Source: Gnetum montanum
Lineage: Eukaryota; Streptophyta; Gnetopsida; Gnetales; Gnetaceae
DNA: 64,000 nt
Assembly (NCBI GenBank): GCA_015680685.1
Contig: MNCI01035165.1
Coordinates: 1 to 64,000 of the forward strand
Direction: 5' to 3'
In this document: one piece after another, positions 34,138-45,032 of the stretch
How the letters are laid out: every line of letters starts with the position of its first letter
How positions within the stretch are numbered: the first letter of the stretch is position 1
Notes under the pieces: model-generated
Told to the model about the DNA's origin: nothing
The model's input: the letters and a program-made list of their open reading frames with translations, nothing else
Database searches by the model: none
Made by a program: the position numbers and the translations under genes

Positions 34138-35118
34138 CTAATTGTTCAGGAAGAGCACAAGAACCTTAATATTTCTAAAACCCAATTGTTCTCTACCTAA
34201 AAGTGTTGTCTAGCAACAAGTTTAAAAAATTTACTAGAGCTTCTCCAATAATAATAATAATGATACACAAAAACTTAAAAACACACAGGCAAGCACATGG
34301 TGTGCACATATACCCATCAAGTAAAATAAAGCATTGTAATGTTGAAAAACATAAATGCTAGCAATCTCAACAAATAGAATCAAACATATGCTAAATGAAG
34401 TGGTGTCACATCATGCAAAATTCATGTAAACATATACAAGGATTGCACAAGAGAATACCAAGAATGAATAATACTATTAATACCACAGTACAAATATCTC
34501 CAAGATTGTGGAACTTGGGGTAATAGCTCACATTGGGTCTTGTCAACTTTTGATAAATTTCCAATGAATTTTCTAAGTCCTTGAGGGTTTAAAGTATATA
34601 CCTAACATATCACCAAATGTTCATTAATTAGGATTAAATCATCTACATTTTTGGAGTGCGCTTCACTTGATTAAGTGAAAGGTATCATTAAGTTCATTTT
34701 CATATCATTATACAGATGTTATCCAAGAGTCTAAATATGAAAGCATCACATTCCTTGAAGACCACATTTGTAGTTTTCCAAAGCAACATCATTTCTACAA
34801 TATATTTTGGTTTTGCATAAATTCAGCCACTGAATCTGCAAAATATTTGTCCTACAATTAGAGTAATGTCTAATCCAGAAACTTCAAACTTCAAATTGTG
34901 CATTTTATTGTTGGCACTAGGAGAAGATCCAGGAGATTGAGGGCCATCCAGGAGTCCCTCACCAACCCCCACTCTGATTCATCCTCTTCATCTTCTCCAC
35001 CCCTCGACTGCCCACACTCCCATCATCTTAAACACCAGAAATCAACCACAATGTCTATGCCATAAAATGAGGAAGACCTCTAGGGCAATGTTCTATAACA
35101 CATGCATGTCTGTTCCAT
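34138..35118. other. Upstream of WD40 exons, nothing assigned
   Basis: AT-rich with an AATAATAATAATAATG run near 34246. Around 34920-35000 there is a GC-richer stretch (a run of TCC/TCT codons after CACTCTGATTCATCC), but no frame stays open. Missing WD40 exons could lie here or further right; none is convincing. Confidence 0.4.
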
Positions 35119-35496
35119 GTGTTTGAGTTGTCTCACATTGCTAAGGTTGGACAAATCCACCAACAGACAAAGCTGATGTGTATGACGGCATATTTAAATA
35201 AAGAAGGAGGCAACGAGTATTTCAGACTTTTGCAAAATGCTTGTGAGGCTTTGGAGTATGAGGATCTTAGACATGAGCTACCTCAAAGCTATGATGAACA
35301 TTTCCCCTCCTACTTCAGGTTCTACATCATCCTCAACTTTAGGTTTGGGTTCTTGAATCTCTCTATTTTTTTTGTGTCCTATTCGGTTATTCTTGTCCTA
35401 TGTGTTCTTCCTAGAGTCTTCTTGGCCCCTATTTGGAATACGATGTTGACCTATTGGTTTTTTTCACAACTGCTAGTTTCTTTTGATGTTGTCTAA
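35119..35496 (+). CDS. Unrecognised 125-codon ORF
   Basis: The first half is protein-like (MCMTAYLNKEGGNEYFRLLQ, EDLRHELPQSYDEHFPSYF). The second half is hydrophobic and T-rich, as expected from translated non-coding AT-rich DNA. The open region from 34915 reads into it with a few stops. I do not recognise it. It may be a transposon-derived fragment. Confidence 0.2.
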   Translation: MFELSHIAKVGQIHQQTKLMCMTAYLNKEGGNEYFRLLQNACEALEYEDLRHELPQSYDEHFPSYFRFYIILNFRFGFLNLSIFFVSYSVILVLCVLPRVFLAPIWNTMLTYWFFSQLLVSFDVV

Positions 35497-35723
35497 TTCT
35501 TGTTGGTCATTTGTGAGTCATGTTTACCCATGTTCTCATAGCCGTTGGTTTGTCTTGTGTCCCTAGCGTGCCATGCTCCCTTTTGTAAAGAAGCATTTTT
35601 GCCCAAATTCCTCTCAAGAAAGAAAAAGACTAGAAGATGTGATGCTAAGTTGCTAAAAATTAAATCTTTTTATGAATTGCATTTTTAAAAAATGTTTATA
35701 TTTTATATGCATGTAAATGTGTG

Positions 35724-35959
35724 TCTATCAATGAGGTAGTGCTCACATGGTTGAAGCATGTAGCATATGGTATGCAAGTCAAAAGTTCGAACCTAAGGAG
35801 AATGTTGAGACACGTGTTAACTCAGGGGCACAGTAAAAAATTACATTTAGGCTATGACATCAAGTAGGCAGTCAGCCAAATAGAAAGTCATTGTCAAATT
35901 CTCTGCTTACCTTTGTAATTTGCTCATGTCGATGGGACAAAGGCGCTGCCATGATAATG
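35724..35959 (+). mobile_element. tRNA-derived SINE with 13-bp target duplication
   Basis: A 236-bp insert flanked by a perfect 13-bp direct repeat ATGTAAATGTGTG (35711-35723 and 35960-35972). Near its start is an A-box-like TAGTGCTCACATGGTTGAAG. About 45 bp later comes the B-box-like AGTTCGAACCT, the spacing and sequence of a tRNA-type RNA polymerase III promoter. It has no coding capacity. The 3' part ends GGCGCTGCCATGATAATG rather than in a long A-tail. Long variable TSDs are the mark of LINE-dependent insertion. Confidence 0.8.
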
Positions 35960-36329
35960 ATGTAAATGTGTGCCTGGTTATAAAGTATGGGGTAGCTTGA
36001 TGTGTTGGAATTACATGTGCTTTTGTTTGTGTGGCTAAATCCAATAGTAGGTAAAATTTGTTTTAAATACTCAAATCAACTTAGCAAATAGATTGAAGAT
36101 TTGTTTGTACCAATCTAATATTTTTAAAAAATCATCTAGATACTCATAGCTCTTAAAAGTATCAATCACAACCAAACATAAATCAATACCAGTAATTCTT
36201 TCAAGGATTGGTTTGACCAAGTATAGTACTAATAGTTAAATCATCCTCCCTATGCATCAGCCAGTTAAGGTAATTAATCCTATATTTTCTGATAAAAAAT
36301 GTGTTTCACAATTCTGATATTTACCAACT

Positions 36330-37499
36330 TAATACCTCATGGGCTCAGGAGGGAAGCCAAGTGATAGTGATTTCAAGAGTGGGGAGGCGAGTGTAGCAGG
36401 TGACATCGTTGAGCATGGTAGTGGGGGCTTGGGGTGGGGTCTGTGGATGATAGCAAAGCTAAGGGGTTGGCAGACGTGGTAGTTGAAGGTCTGGTTGGAG
36501 AATGTGGTAGCAGTGGTGGGCCAACTATGAGTGGGTTGGGATCATTGGGTGCTTGAGGTGTGGATCTAGTTGTGAGGGATGGGGCTACGATATGGTTGAA
36601 GGTCAATGCCCCTCCAAAGGAGGGCCTACAGACCATGGAGCTTAGCCTCGGTCAATTTGTTTCTTCAGGGTCACATTCTCTGTTGGACTTGATTCAGAAA
36701 TGGGCCATAACTACCCAGTCCTTACAAGAGGTGTAGGTGAGATCCTTGGTGGGTTGCTTCTTGTTGTTTATCTTCCGATTTTTGGTCCATTTGGGGGGCC
36801 CTTGGGTTTTTGGGGCGAAGGGCTTCACCCTTACATCTTGTTGTTCAGGGGTGCACAAAGATCTGGATTTGTTCTCTTGTGCTCCTCTATGGGTTTGGGT
36901 GGCTAGGGTGCTATGGGAGCTTTGGATTAAGGAGTTCCTTTGGACCTTGGCTGGGTAATTTGGTGAGTTTATATCATTCAATAAATTCATTGCAACAAAG
37001 GAATGTATGGGCTATGCCCCGATTTTGCATTTAGGGCTCCCTTTCCCTAGATCATTTGCTAAAGGAAGGTATTTTGGACTTGCCAATAGGTGAGGAGTGC
37101 CTCATAATGGAGTATGAGAATGTGTTAGAGCTGGAGCATCAAGCAGCTTCGAATACCAAGCCTAAGGCTTGCACAAAATGTGGTAAGAATAACCATTGCT
37201 CATAATATTGCAAGGTGCAGGCTAAGGCTCACCTGAAGGGTTAGCTGGATGGACAGGGAATAAGGAGGATGGTGGGTGATGTTAGTGGGGAGATGGGGAA
37301 AGGTGTCACTAGTATTGCCTACTCTGACAAGGGTGGATAATGGGCCATGGCAAGAGGACACCTTAGTTGGAGTTGGTTGGAGAGAGAGAGAGGGGGGGGA
37401 CGAGGGGGAGTAAATTAGGAATGCCTATTTCTTCTCCCCTACCACTGGAATACATGGTTAATGTGGGCGATGGGGCTCGGGGCCTGCTCCTAGGGGTGG
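36330..37499 (+). pseudogene. LINE ORF1 remnant (nucleic-acid-binding protein)
   Basis: This is relatively GC-rich plus-strand DNA. About 36900-37020 has a segment reading WIKEFLWTLAG, then FGEFISFNKFIA and MGYAPILH. That resembles the DUF4283-type region of plant L1-type ORF1 proteins. After a frame change comes LDLPIGEECLIMEYENV, and near 37175 a zinc knuckle CTKCGKNNHCS*YCK (C-x2-C-x4-H-x4-C) with an internal TAA. ORF1 proteins coat LINE RNA. Frames shift repeatedly and the 5' part (36330-36700) is not assignable. An N at 37500 interrupts the element. Confidence 0.55.
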
Positions 37500-37539
37500 N
37501 ACTAGCGGATACACTAAGAATTGTGTACCTACCCTAGGA

Positions 37540-37960
37540 CAATTGGAGACAATTATGGCATGGTAAGCTTCCAGGGAAGCTTAAATGTTTTGTTTGGATG
37601 CTCTAGCATGATGCCCTCTTGGTACAATTACAGCTTCACCAAAGGTAAATCACTAATACTGATAGTTTCTCAATGTGACATAATGATGTCGAAAGCACCC
37701 AAAACTTATTTATGATTTGCCCCTTTGCAGTTGTGATGTGGCAAATCATGCACCAACCTCCTTTGCTACAAGCCACTAGGAACAATTTTACCATGTCGAT
37801 GTTGTGGCATATTTGGAAAGCTAGGAATGTAAAGGTTTTCTAGTTTGAGCAGGTTGTTACTCTTGAGTTGGTTGTGAACTTAGCATCTAGATTGTGGGGC
37901 AAGGTCTATGCTACCATGGGTGTCACTTTGACATTTGACCTGAAGGCAACATATTTTTGA
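37540..37960 (+). pseudogene. LINE ORF2 C-terminal (zf-RVT) remnant
   Basis: The plus strand reads WHGKLPGKLKCFVWML, HDALLVQLQLHQR and, after a broken stretch, ICPFAVVMWQIMHQPP, then MLWHIWKARNVKVF. This is the zinc-binding zf-RVT region found after RT in plant L1-type LINEs. RT itself is not seen. Most of ORF2 is probably missing at the N (37500). The sequence differs clearly from the zf-RVT regions at 52.9 kb and 62.0 kb, so this is another LINE family. Confidence 0.6.
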
Positions 37961-40140
37961 CAAAAGAGGGAGAAGATTGTATAGAAGATGGGTTGGGCTG
38001 ATTTTCTATTGTTGCTGGTTGGGGACCTTGATTTCTTAGATGCTACCTTTTACAACAATTGGAGGGGGGATTGCACTTATTTTCCAGGGTAAATATTAGC
38101 CATATGGAACAAGGAATTGTGGATTATTTGGGCATTCTTGCTCTCGATGAAGTGAGTTTGCCTTTTTCTCATGGGCTACATGATGCAGTGACTTTCTTTT
38201 CAATTAATTACCCTAGGAAGGCAAGTGGGAAGGTGCCAAAACTAGTGTTGCCTACATTGTGGCAAGCAACGGTGGAGCTTATAAAGATGTACGTTGTCCA
38301 GTTTGCGAATGTTTGGAAGTTGCAAGGAATTCATTTCATGTTCCTCTATTGTATGAAGAAATCTTGTTCGGTCAATTTGTTAAAGTTCTTCATTGAGTCT
38401 TTGAGGAGGGGACATCAGGGCTAGCAATTGGACCTTATTCTAGCTCTATGGTAGGCTATGAGTTCAAGGGATGTCATCAAATTTTCATGATGATAATGTA
38501 TTACTAATACGATGCCTCAGAAGAATTCTCCAAGTCACTGATGTCATCAAATCTCTTTTAATTTTTTCATCAATGCCCATATATTTATCATTTATTAGCT
38601 TAATATTCATCATCTTTGTTGTTTTGTACCATGGATGCTTCTTGAAAAGTTTGACACTATGGATTATTTAGTTTCATGGTATTCATAATATCCAAATCAA
38701 CTCTAGATTATTCTTTGATAAACTTAGAACTCAACATAGTCACGAAGAAAACACTATTTTCCACTATCATTAGAGACATGCTAAATTCTATGGAAGTTTC
38801 CTTGTCCATTCTAATGATGACAATGTCTAGCAATACATTTTTCTTGAAAATGATGTTTGGGATTCAAACCCAATTTTGTGACTTTTTGAAAAATAAGCCT
38901 TTTAGGATTAGTCGTTTGTGGACACATAACACTATATAACAAATGGCTAAAGTTTGATGGAATGGGTTTTGCCAAAAGATGAATATCATTGTTCTCAGAT
39001 TAACAACTTGCAGGGATAGTTTAACATTTAGGGAACAAGCTACAACATACATACAACACCCTACGTTGGTAGTACTAATGAGCAATGCTTCACTATTGTT
39101 TTTACTCTTTATATATCATTATTTCTCTATTCAATATGGCTCTAGTTTCTAGTTTACTTGAATGTAGTATAGTACATAACTCGATTTTGAGTGTGCAATA
39201 AAAGGGGTGGCATCAATGAAGAGTCAAAGAAATGTATTCTTTATGTGGTATATTTGTTACCGGTATTTCGAAATTGTTTATCCAAAGAAATATTTTAGGC
39301 AAGGGGGAATCAAGTCTATAAACACAAAACCAACTTAATCACAGATAAGCCTATCTTTGATTCCAACAGCAATTTCAAAAGGTGTTACACAGAGTTCTGC
39401 TAAGAAATTAGTAAATCATTTTTCTAGAAAATTGCGTTCCTTGGCCAACTGTAAAACTTTTTTTGTAAACTCTTTGAGAAATATGCTTCTTTACAGAGTT
39501 GTACTATCCTTGAGTATAGATAATAAAGGCTAAGATGATGATGATGATTCAGCTCTACTGGTCTCCATTTTCAAACATTAACTAAAAAAACTCACATTTT
39601 TCATAGATGAAGAAACAAGATCATAAAAATGTCCTTGAAATTCATTTCAATTATATATAAAACAGATCACTTGGAGAAAGCCTCATCCTAATTTTGATAT
39701 ATACAATTGATATATAGTTTGAAAGAAAAACTATCAACAAACTAAAGAGAAAACAATTCATTATCAAAATAACCACATGTAACCCTTATCAATGAACCGA
39801 TATGAATTTACATAATCAAACATACATATAAAAAAATGATTGGCAAAAGAGAGAAGCTAGACGTTATAACACTTTTTGAAGAAACCGAAGAAAAAGGGAT
39901 AAAAAGAAACAAATTATTAATGCCCGGGCCTGCCTTGACCTTAAAATTGTAGATAGAGCTGTGTATTTTTATAAGAAACCAACAGGTAATTGACATCGGT
40001 AAATACAAATTTATCAATAAGGATAAAAATGATGGACCACAAAGATAGAAAATAAATCAAGGATAAAAATGATGCACCACAATCATAGTGTATGTGATAG
40101 GTGCCAACAACTAAGCTTGTTGATAAAGAAAAAAAATAAA
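37961..40140. other. AT-rich stretch with one unrecognised ORF
   Basis: A plus-strand ORF at 38059-38424 (121 codons, e.g. YLGILALDEVSLPFSHGLHD) may continue the LINE debris, but I cannot assign it. The rest, including 38471-38939, is broken in all frames. No repeat borders or RNA genes were seen. Confidence 0.35.
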
Positions 40141-40149
40141 CTTAGATGA

Positions 40150-42100
40150 TTGCTTTACTGTAGGGTCTGACATCCCAATATTGTCCTGAATTAAAAGTAC
40201 TCAGTCAAAACCCAATATCATAGAAAAATTCTTTGATCAGAATTATTGTTCAAAAATAAATTACTTTTCATGTGGAAATTGTAGCCAAGGGGCAATATTG
40301 CTCTCCTCAAATGCCAAGCTATTTGAAGTTATGTGCAATGATGATTGTATGGTTTCCTCTGAAATAATAAATTTTTTTGATAAGTATATATAAATATGAA
40401 TCCACTTGTCTAAAAAATGAACCATTTATAGAGGGGAAAAAATTTACCTGGGTGGTACACCCCTGAGTCAAAAGCATCCAGTGAAAACCTATCACAACCA
40501 ATTTCTTTTATTATAACTTTTTTTCAAAAGTGGATTACGTTGAATGTTGAAATTGTATCCAAGGAACAGTGCTGCTCTTTTCTTGTGGCTTAGTTTTGAA
40601 ATCATTGGAATTTATTTGCAATCTACAAAAGACACAAACTTACCTAGTGTGGTAGACCTTTGGTTGGCTGCTTTTTTTTTTAATTTCACTACTGTCCTTG
40701 AAGTGAAGCTTCCTTTCTTGTGCAATACACGATGATTTTTGGCATTACTTACAAGCTGAACTCATTAGATGAAACATAAACAAACCACAATAGTTATTAG
40801 AAAGGTAAGCTAGACTTCTAATGTACAACTGGTCTTTGGTGATCCTATATCATTATCCTCAAATAGAAGTATAGTTTTACCCCTCAATTTTTTTAAAAAT
40901 TATCATTACAAATAAAATGAAATCATTCAATATGTAAGTACAAATCAGAAATAAATAAATATAGATAAATTACTTACGAGGGCCCCAAACTGCCAAAGAT
41001 CGAAGATGAAATTGTCTCCATGTCCAACATTTTGCTTTAAAGTCTTTGCATGGGGAACCCTAGCACTACAACAATCTTTTATCTATGCTATTGAATAGGT
41101 AAAACAAAAAAAGATGGTCTTATTGGAAAAAGCTTAGGTTTGTGCTGATATATCATTAGAAAGAGGTAATTCCATGAATGTAACATGAGTCGAAAGATGA
41201 TTTTTTTGTTTTGTCCTTTTGTAGCACATGATGACAAATAACCTTTCAAATTTGATGAATTACTTGCAATTCACTAACCAATTATTACCATCTTAAAAAA
41301 TATTAAAAACACTTTTAAAAAATAAAAAAGATAAAAAGAAATTGATCATTAAGACACGTATGACCCTGACTTGACCTTGAAACTATTGGAATTATTTGCA
41401 ATGCTGTTTGTGTGTTTTTCTCAGTAAAGACAAAAAGAATGTGAGAGAAACTATTTCATTCAAATGTACAATACAGGCGGATCACTCATACCGAAGGAAA
41501 CTTACCTGAGGTGTTAAACCCCTGGCTAGATAGTTTCTTTTCTTCAACTGCTATCCTTGAATTAAAACTTTAGATTTTACCATTATACTTCCTTTCCCAT
41601 GTAATATGCAATGATTTTTAGCATGATCCACAGGCCAAAATCATTACATGAAACACAAAGTAGAAAAAAAGAGAAACTTGTTACTGAAAGATGGTAGGCT
41701 CTTGATATGTAAGTGGTCTTTGACAATCTTATAACTTTATCTTGGAATAGAAGTTGAATTTATTCCCTCACATTTAAAAATTAGATTATTATGAATTTAA
41801 AATAAATCATCCAATATGTAAATACAAATTAGAAATGAAGAAATAAATAAAAATTACTCACCAGTTGCTACAATCTGCCACCATAGATAAGCTGCCAAAA
41901 GAAAATTTGTATACCATTTCACTGTTCACAGTTGTTTATGACACTTAAAAGCTACCAATGAAAATCCAAAATTGAGTTCAGTGCATCGTCAAAATATACC
42001 AACAGTTTGGTTTCAATTGATCAAAGTTGATTTATTGTTTTCACAATCAGCAGATTTCTTCAAAGATGATTTTAGTTTTAAAAATGGCTGTAATAGAGGT
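40150..42100 (-). repeat. Old tandem duplication, units of about 870 and 280 bp
   Basis: Blocks near 40620-40990 recur near 41490-41870 with an offset of 869-876 bp. Pairs include AACTTACCT...GGT near 40640 and 41509, ..GATGATTTTTGGCATTA and ..AATGATTTTTAGCATGA, and ..AAATTACTTACGAG and ..AAATTACTCACCAG. A smaller offset of about 280 bp links 40175-40290 with 40455-40570. On the minus strand the shared ACTTACCT and ACTCACC phrases read as splice donors (CAG|GTAAGT, CTG|GTGAGT), each after a short open stretch. These may be duplicated exons of a decayed minus-strand gene. Confidence 0.55.
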
Positions 42101-42866
42101 CTTAATAAGATATCCATGTTTCTTATTGAGCTTTAAGTTTGAAGATTAGGAATGGAGAGAGAAAATCTGTTATCTATAATCCTCCCTTTTTTTCTTTTCT
42201 TTTATTTTGAATTGGAAAAGTGTTCAAACCAAATTTCAGTTATATCAGCATTTTTTTAAAAAATAAATCAAGATCTAATCTTTGCTCCTCAATTTCCAAT
42301 GTTTTCATTGACTGCAACCACTTCCCAAAAAAAATGGAAACATGAGAATAACCTATTTCTCATAACATGTGAAATCAACTAATCTAGGTAACTTGAAAAA
42401 TACATTTCAAAAACAGAGTCTAAATGAAACTTAACCAATAAATAATGTTAGCCTAGGTTTACGAGGTCCCAATGATCTGATGGATTGATTTGATTCACCC
42501 ACTTAAACGCACATTCACCATCACCAAATACCATAGAGCAATTAAAGGTTACAAAAAAAAAAAAAAAACAGGTGTGTAGACATGGTAAGAGGTCTATCTT
42601 TAAAAAAAAGACTCCTTGAAAGCAATAAAGAAAGTTATTTTCTTTAAATATATTTAACAGTTCAAAGTCAAAATGGGAAGGAAGCATCAAATGAAAAGAG
42701 CATTCTTAAATCAGCTATAAAGCATGAGAATTATAAAGCATGAGAATTATAAAACATACCTGAGGCTCCATCATTTGTGTTTTCTACAAATGGAGAATTT
42801 CTTAAAATTTTCACCAAATCATAAAGAACACCAACTTATCACTGTAGTAAAACAAGCTTTGATTTC

Positions 42867-44165
42867 TTAGACTTTTTCTTCTTCAGAGAGTTCAGCAGCA
42901 TAGAACTCCACAAACCATTTGTTTTCTTCTTTCTTCATCGGCTGAGTTTCTGTTTGTTCCTTGTGAAAACCAGAGGAATCTGCAATGCATTCCACTGTAA
43001 GATCTTTTGATTAACCTCCATCACCAAAACAAGTGTCTATTTCATGAGACACTAGTGGAGCATTTGCTTCAAGATCCTCAGCAAATCTAACCTTCTTGAT
43101 ACTTTTGAATGCCAGTGGAGCATCTGCTTCAAAATCCTTAGCAAATCTAACCTTCATGATGCTTTTGAATACGGGTGGAGCATCTTCTTTGAATGCCGGT
43201 AGATATTTTGTGTTATTCAAAACACATTCAAGCTCTTTCGAGACATCCTTATCAAAGACAAGTTTCTTGCACATAGAAGAAGACACTCTGCGGACATGGT
43301 CATTCCTGGATTTACCTTTTCTTGGAGCAGCAGAGAAAATAGCATCAGAATGAGGTATCATCTATTTCACAGGGGTGGAACATGCCCCCTTTAGCTTGGA
43401 CTGATTCTTCTTCATGTCTGCTTTCCGACTTCTTTCCCTTCGTGCTTTATCATAACACAACCTTCTGTGCAAAACACTTGTGTTGCATCCTACTACAGTA
43501 TGTAATTCTGATTTTGAAGAAGGCTCCATAATTGAACAAGGGACTTTGGTAGGATCTTTGTTTTTAGGATTAACATGAAGCATATACCGATAGCATCCAT
43601 TTTTGGAACTTTCCTTGGATGACAATGGATTATGTTGCACCTTGACGTTGGTAGTTTGCTTCCGTGTTTCTACAACCATAGCATGTGTTTTAATCTTATT
43701 CGCCCCAACTTTTCTGGCATCCTCTTATTTTGCAAGTTTCTGAAAAGAAGAAGGAATTGAACTTGGTGTCTGGTCCTTCTTCTTCAGCAAAGGTATGCTC
43801 TTTGAAGGTTTGATGGGAGCAGAAGTTCGAATTGGAGGAACATCTACAATTTTTCTGCCCATAGCCGGGTTCTGCGATGCGTTCTATTGAGTTTCTGCAG
43901 ATCTAAATTGAGTAATCCTAGGGCATTCTATGATCTGTTCAGTTTCCCTAGTTTTAGCTAAGATGGGCTTAGTCTTCTGCGTAACAGGTTTGTTTTCTAG
44001 GGTTTTTGAGCAAGTGCAAATCGTTCTAGTTGTTTTAGTCTTCTGTAGATGTGCTAGATTCTGCATGGTTTTAAAATAAGTTTGGATTCTGCTAGGCTCA
44101 AATTTTGCACATCGTCGTTTCACAACATTAGAATTCCTAACACTAGTGCCTTGCTTTCTAGCCAT
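42867..44165 (-). pseudogene. Unrecognised host gene, about 433 codons, four premature stops
   Basis: One minus-strand frame runs from ATG at 44165 (MARKQGTSVRNSNVVKRRCA) to TAA at 42867 (..WFVEFYAAELSEEEKV). It is interrupted by TAG 43884-43886, TAA 43725-43727, TAG 43362-43364 and TAA 43011-43013, with no frameshift. Each stop is one C-to-T change from CAG or CAA (Gln). The product is basic and Lys/Ser/Thr-rich, with nuclear-type basic clusters (KARRERSRKADMKK). A 24-residue repeat is centred on FKSI.KVRFA.D.EA.APL (43080-43200, two full copies plus a partial). I do not recognise a domain. A copia element starts about 100 bp upstream of the ATG. Confidence 0.6.
43060..43210 (-). repeat. 72-bp in-frame repeat inside the pseudogene
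   Basis: GCATC(T)GCTTC..ATCCT.AGCAAATCTAACCTTC.TGAT.CTTTTGAATG recurs with 72-bp phase, giving the protein repeat EDAPPVFKSIMKVRFAKDF / EADAPLAFKSIKKVRFAEDL. A partial third copy (EANAPL) follows. The period is a multiple of three, so the repeat formed while the frame was under coding selection. Confidence 0.8.
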
Positions 44166-44265
44166 GAAAAAGAAAAATTTCCTTCAATATAGCTTTGAAT
44201 GGTGAAATCCTAAAATTCTAAACGCTGAAACTCCGAAGGAAAAAACAAGAAACAGAAATTGCAGC

Positions 44266-44745
44266 TATAAGAAATCTAACGTGCATCGAGAATCAGATTT
44301 CACAAGCGGAAGCATGTAAAAAAACAGATCTCTTAATCTACAAATGTGCATGAAACAAAAATGCACAAATCAATTTGAAAAACAGATCGAACTGACCTCC
44401 AGCCATTGATGCCATTGATGAATGTTCTGGATCTTCTTTCACACGGACGCTCTGCGGTGATGGTGTATGCAGACTGTAAGCGACTGCGAAAGGGACCTGA
44501 ACTACTATACTGCAATTGATTCCTGTTGCCGTGTTCTCCCATCAAGAAACCATAAGGCACCAGAACCAGTTACCATTTATTAGAAAAATATGAGACCATT
44601 ACTGATAACAATGAATAGAAATTTCCAAAGCTATCACATTGTTACATTAGAAAGTTGAATCATTTTTAGGACTTTCCATGTTTACGTAGGAGGCATGTTT
44701 CCGCAATTGTCACAATGTAGGAGGCATGTTTCCACAATTGTTACA
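44266..44745 (-). repeat. Copia 3' LTR (480 bp)
   Basis: Runs from TATAAGAAATCTAA to CACAATTGTTACA. The first dinucleotide is TA instead of the TG kept in the other LTR. It contains two near-identical GTAGGAGGCATGTTTCC phrases close to the right end. Confidence 0.95.
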
Positions 44746-44756
44746 ATCTCCCACTT
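44746..44756 (-). promoter_or_regulatory. Copia polypurine tract
   Basis: The minus strand reads AAGTGGGAGAT immediately before the 3' LTR, a typical plant copia plus-strand primer. Confidence 0.8.
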
Positions 44757-45032
44757 GGTCTCCATATTTATTCCAATATCCAACTTTCAAGAAACAAATA
44801 CATGAATCATGGCGATAGTTCCTCTTAATGCGAGTAATATCTTCCATGTATTACAATGTATTATTTCTCAAAGTCAATTCCTTTATATGGTAACTATAAC
44901 TGTATGAACAAACCCAATTTTTATTCGCGGTCCAACCTTATGTGTGTGTTCTCTAATGAATTTATGCGCAATTGTATGAGAAAACACACAACTGAATAGA
45001 GTTTCATTAACACTGTAATGTTGTACAACATA

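Noticed and set aside
36373-36990. Pro/Ser/Thr-rich minus-strand ORFs
   Set aside because: Antisense to the G-rich LINE ORF1 remnant; the plus strand carries the zinc knuckle and ORF1-like residues.
44333-44560. 75-codon ORF repeated at 50831-51058
   Set aside because: Lies wholly inside the copia LTRs and is duplicated because the LTRs are; not a gene.
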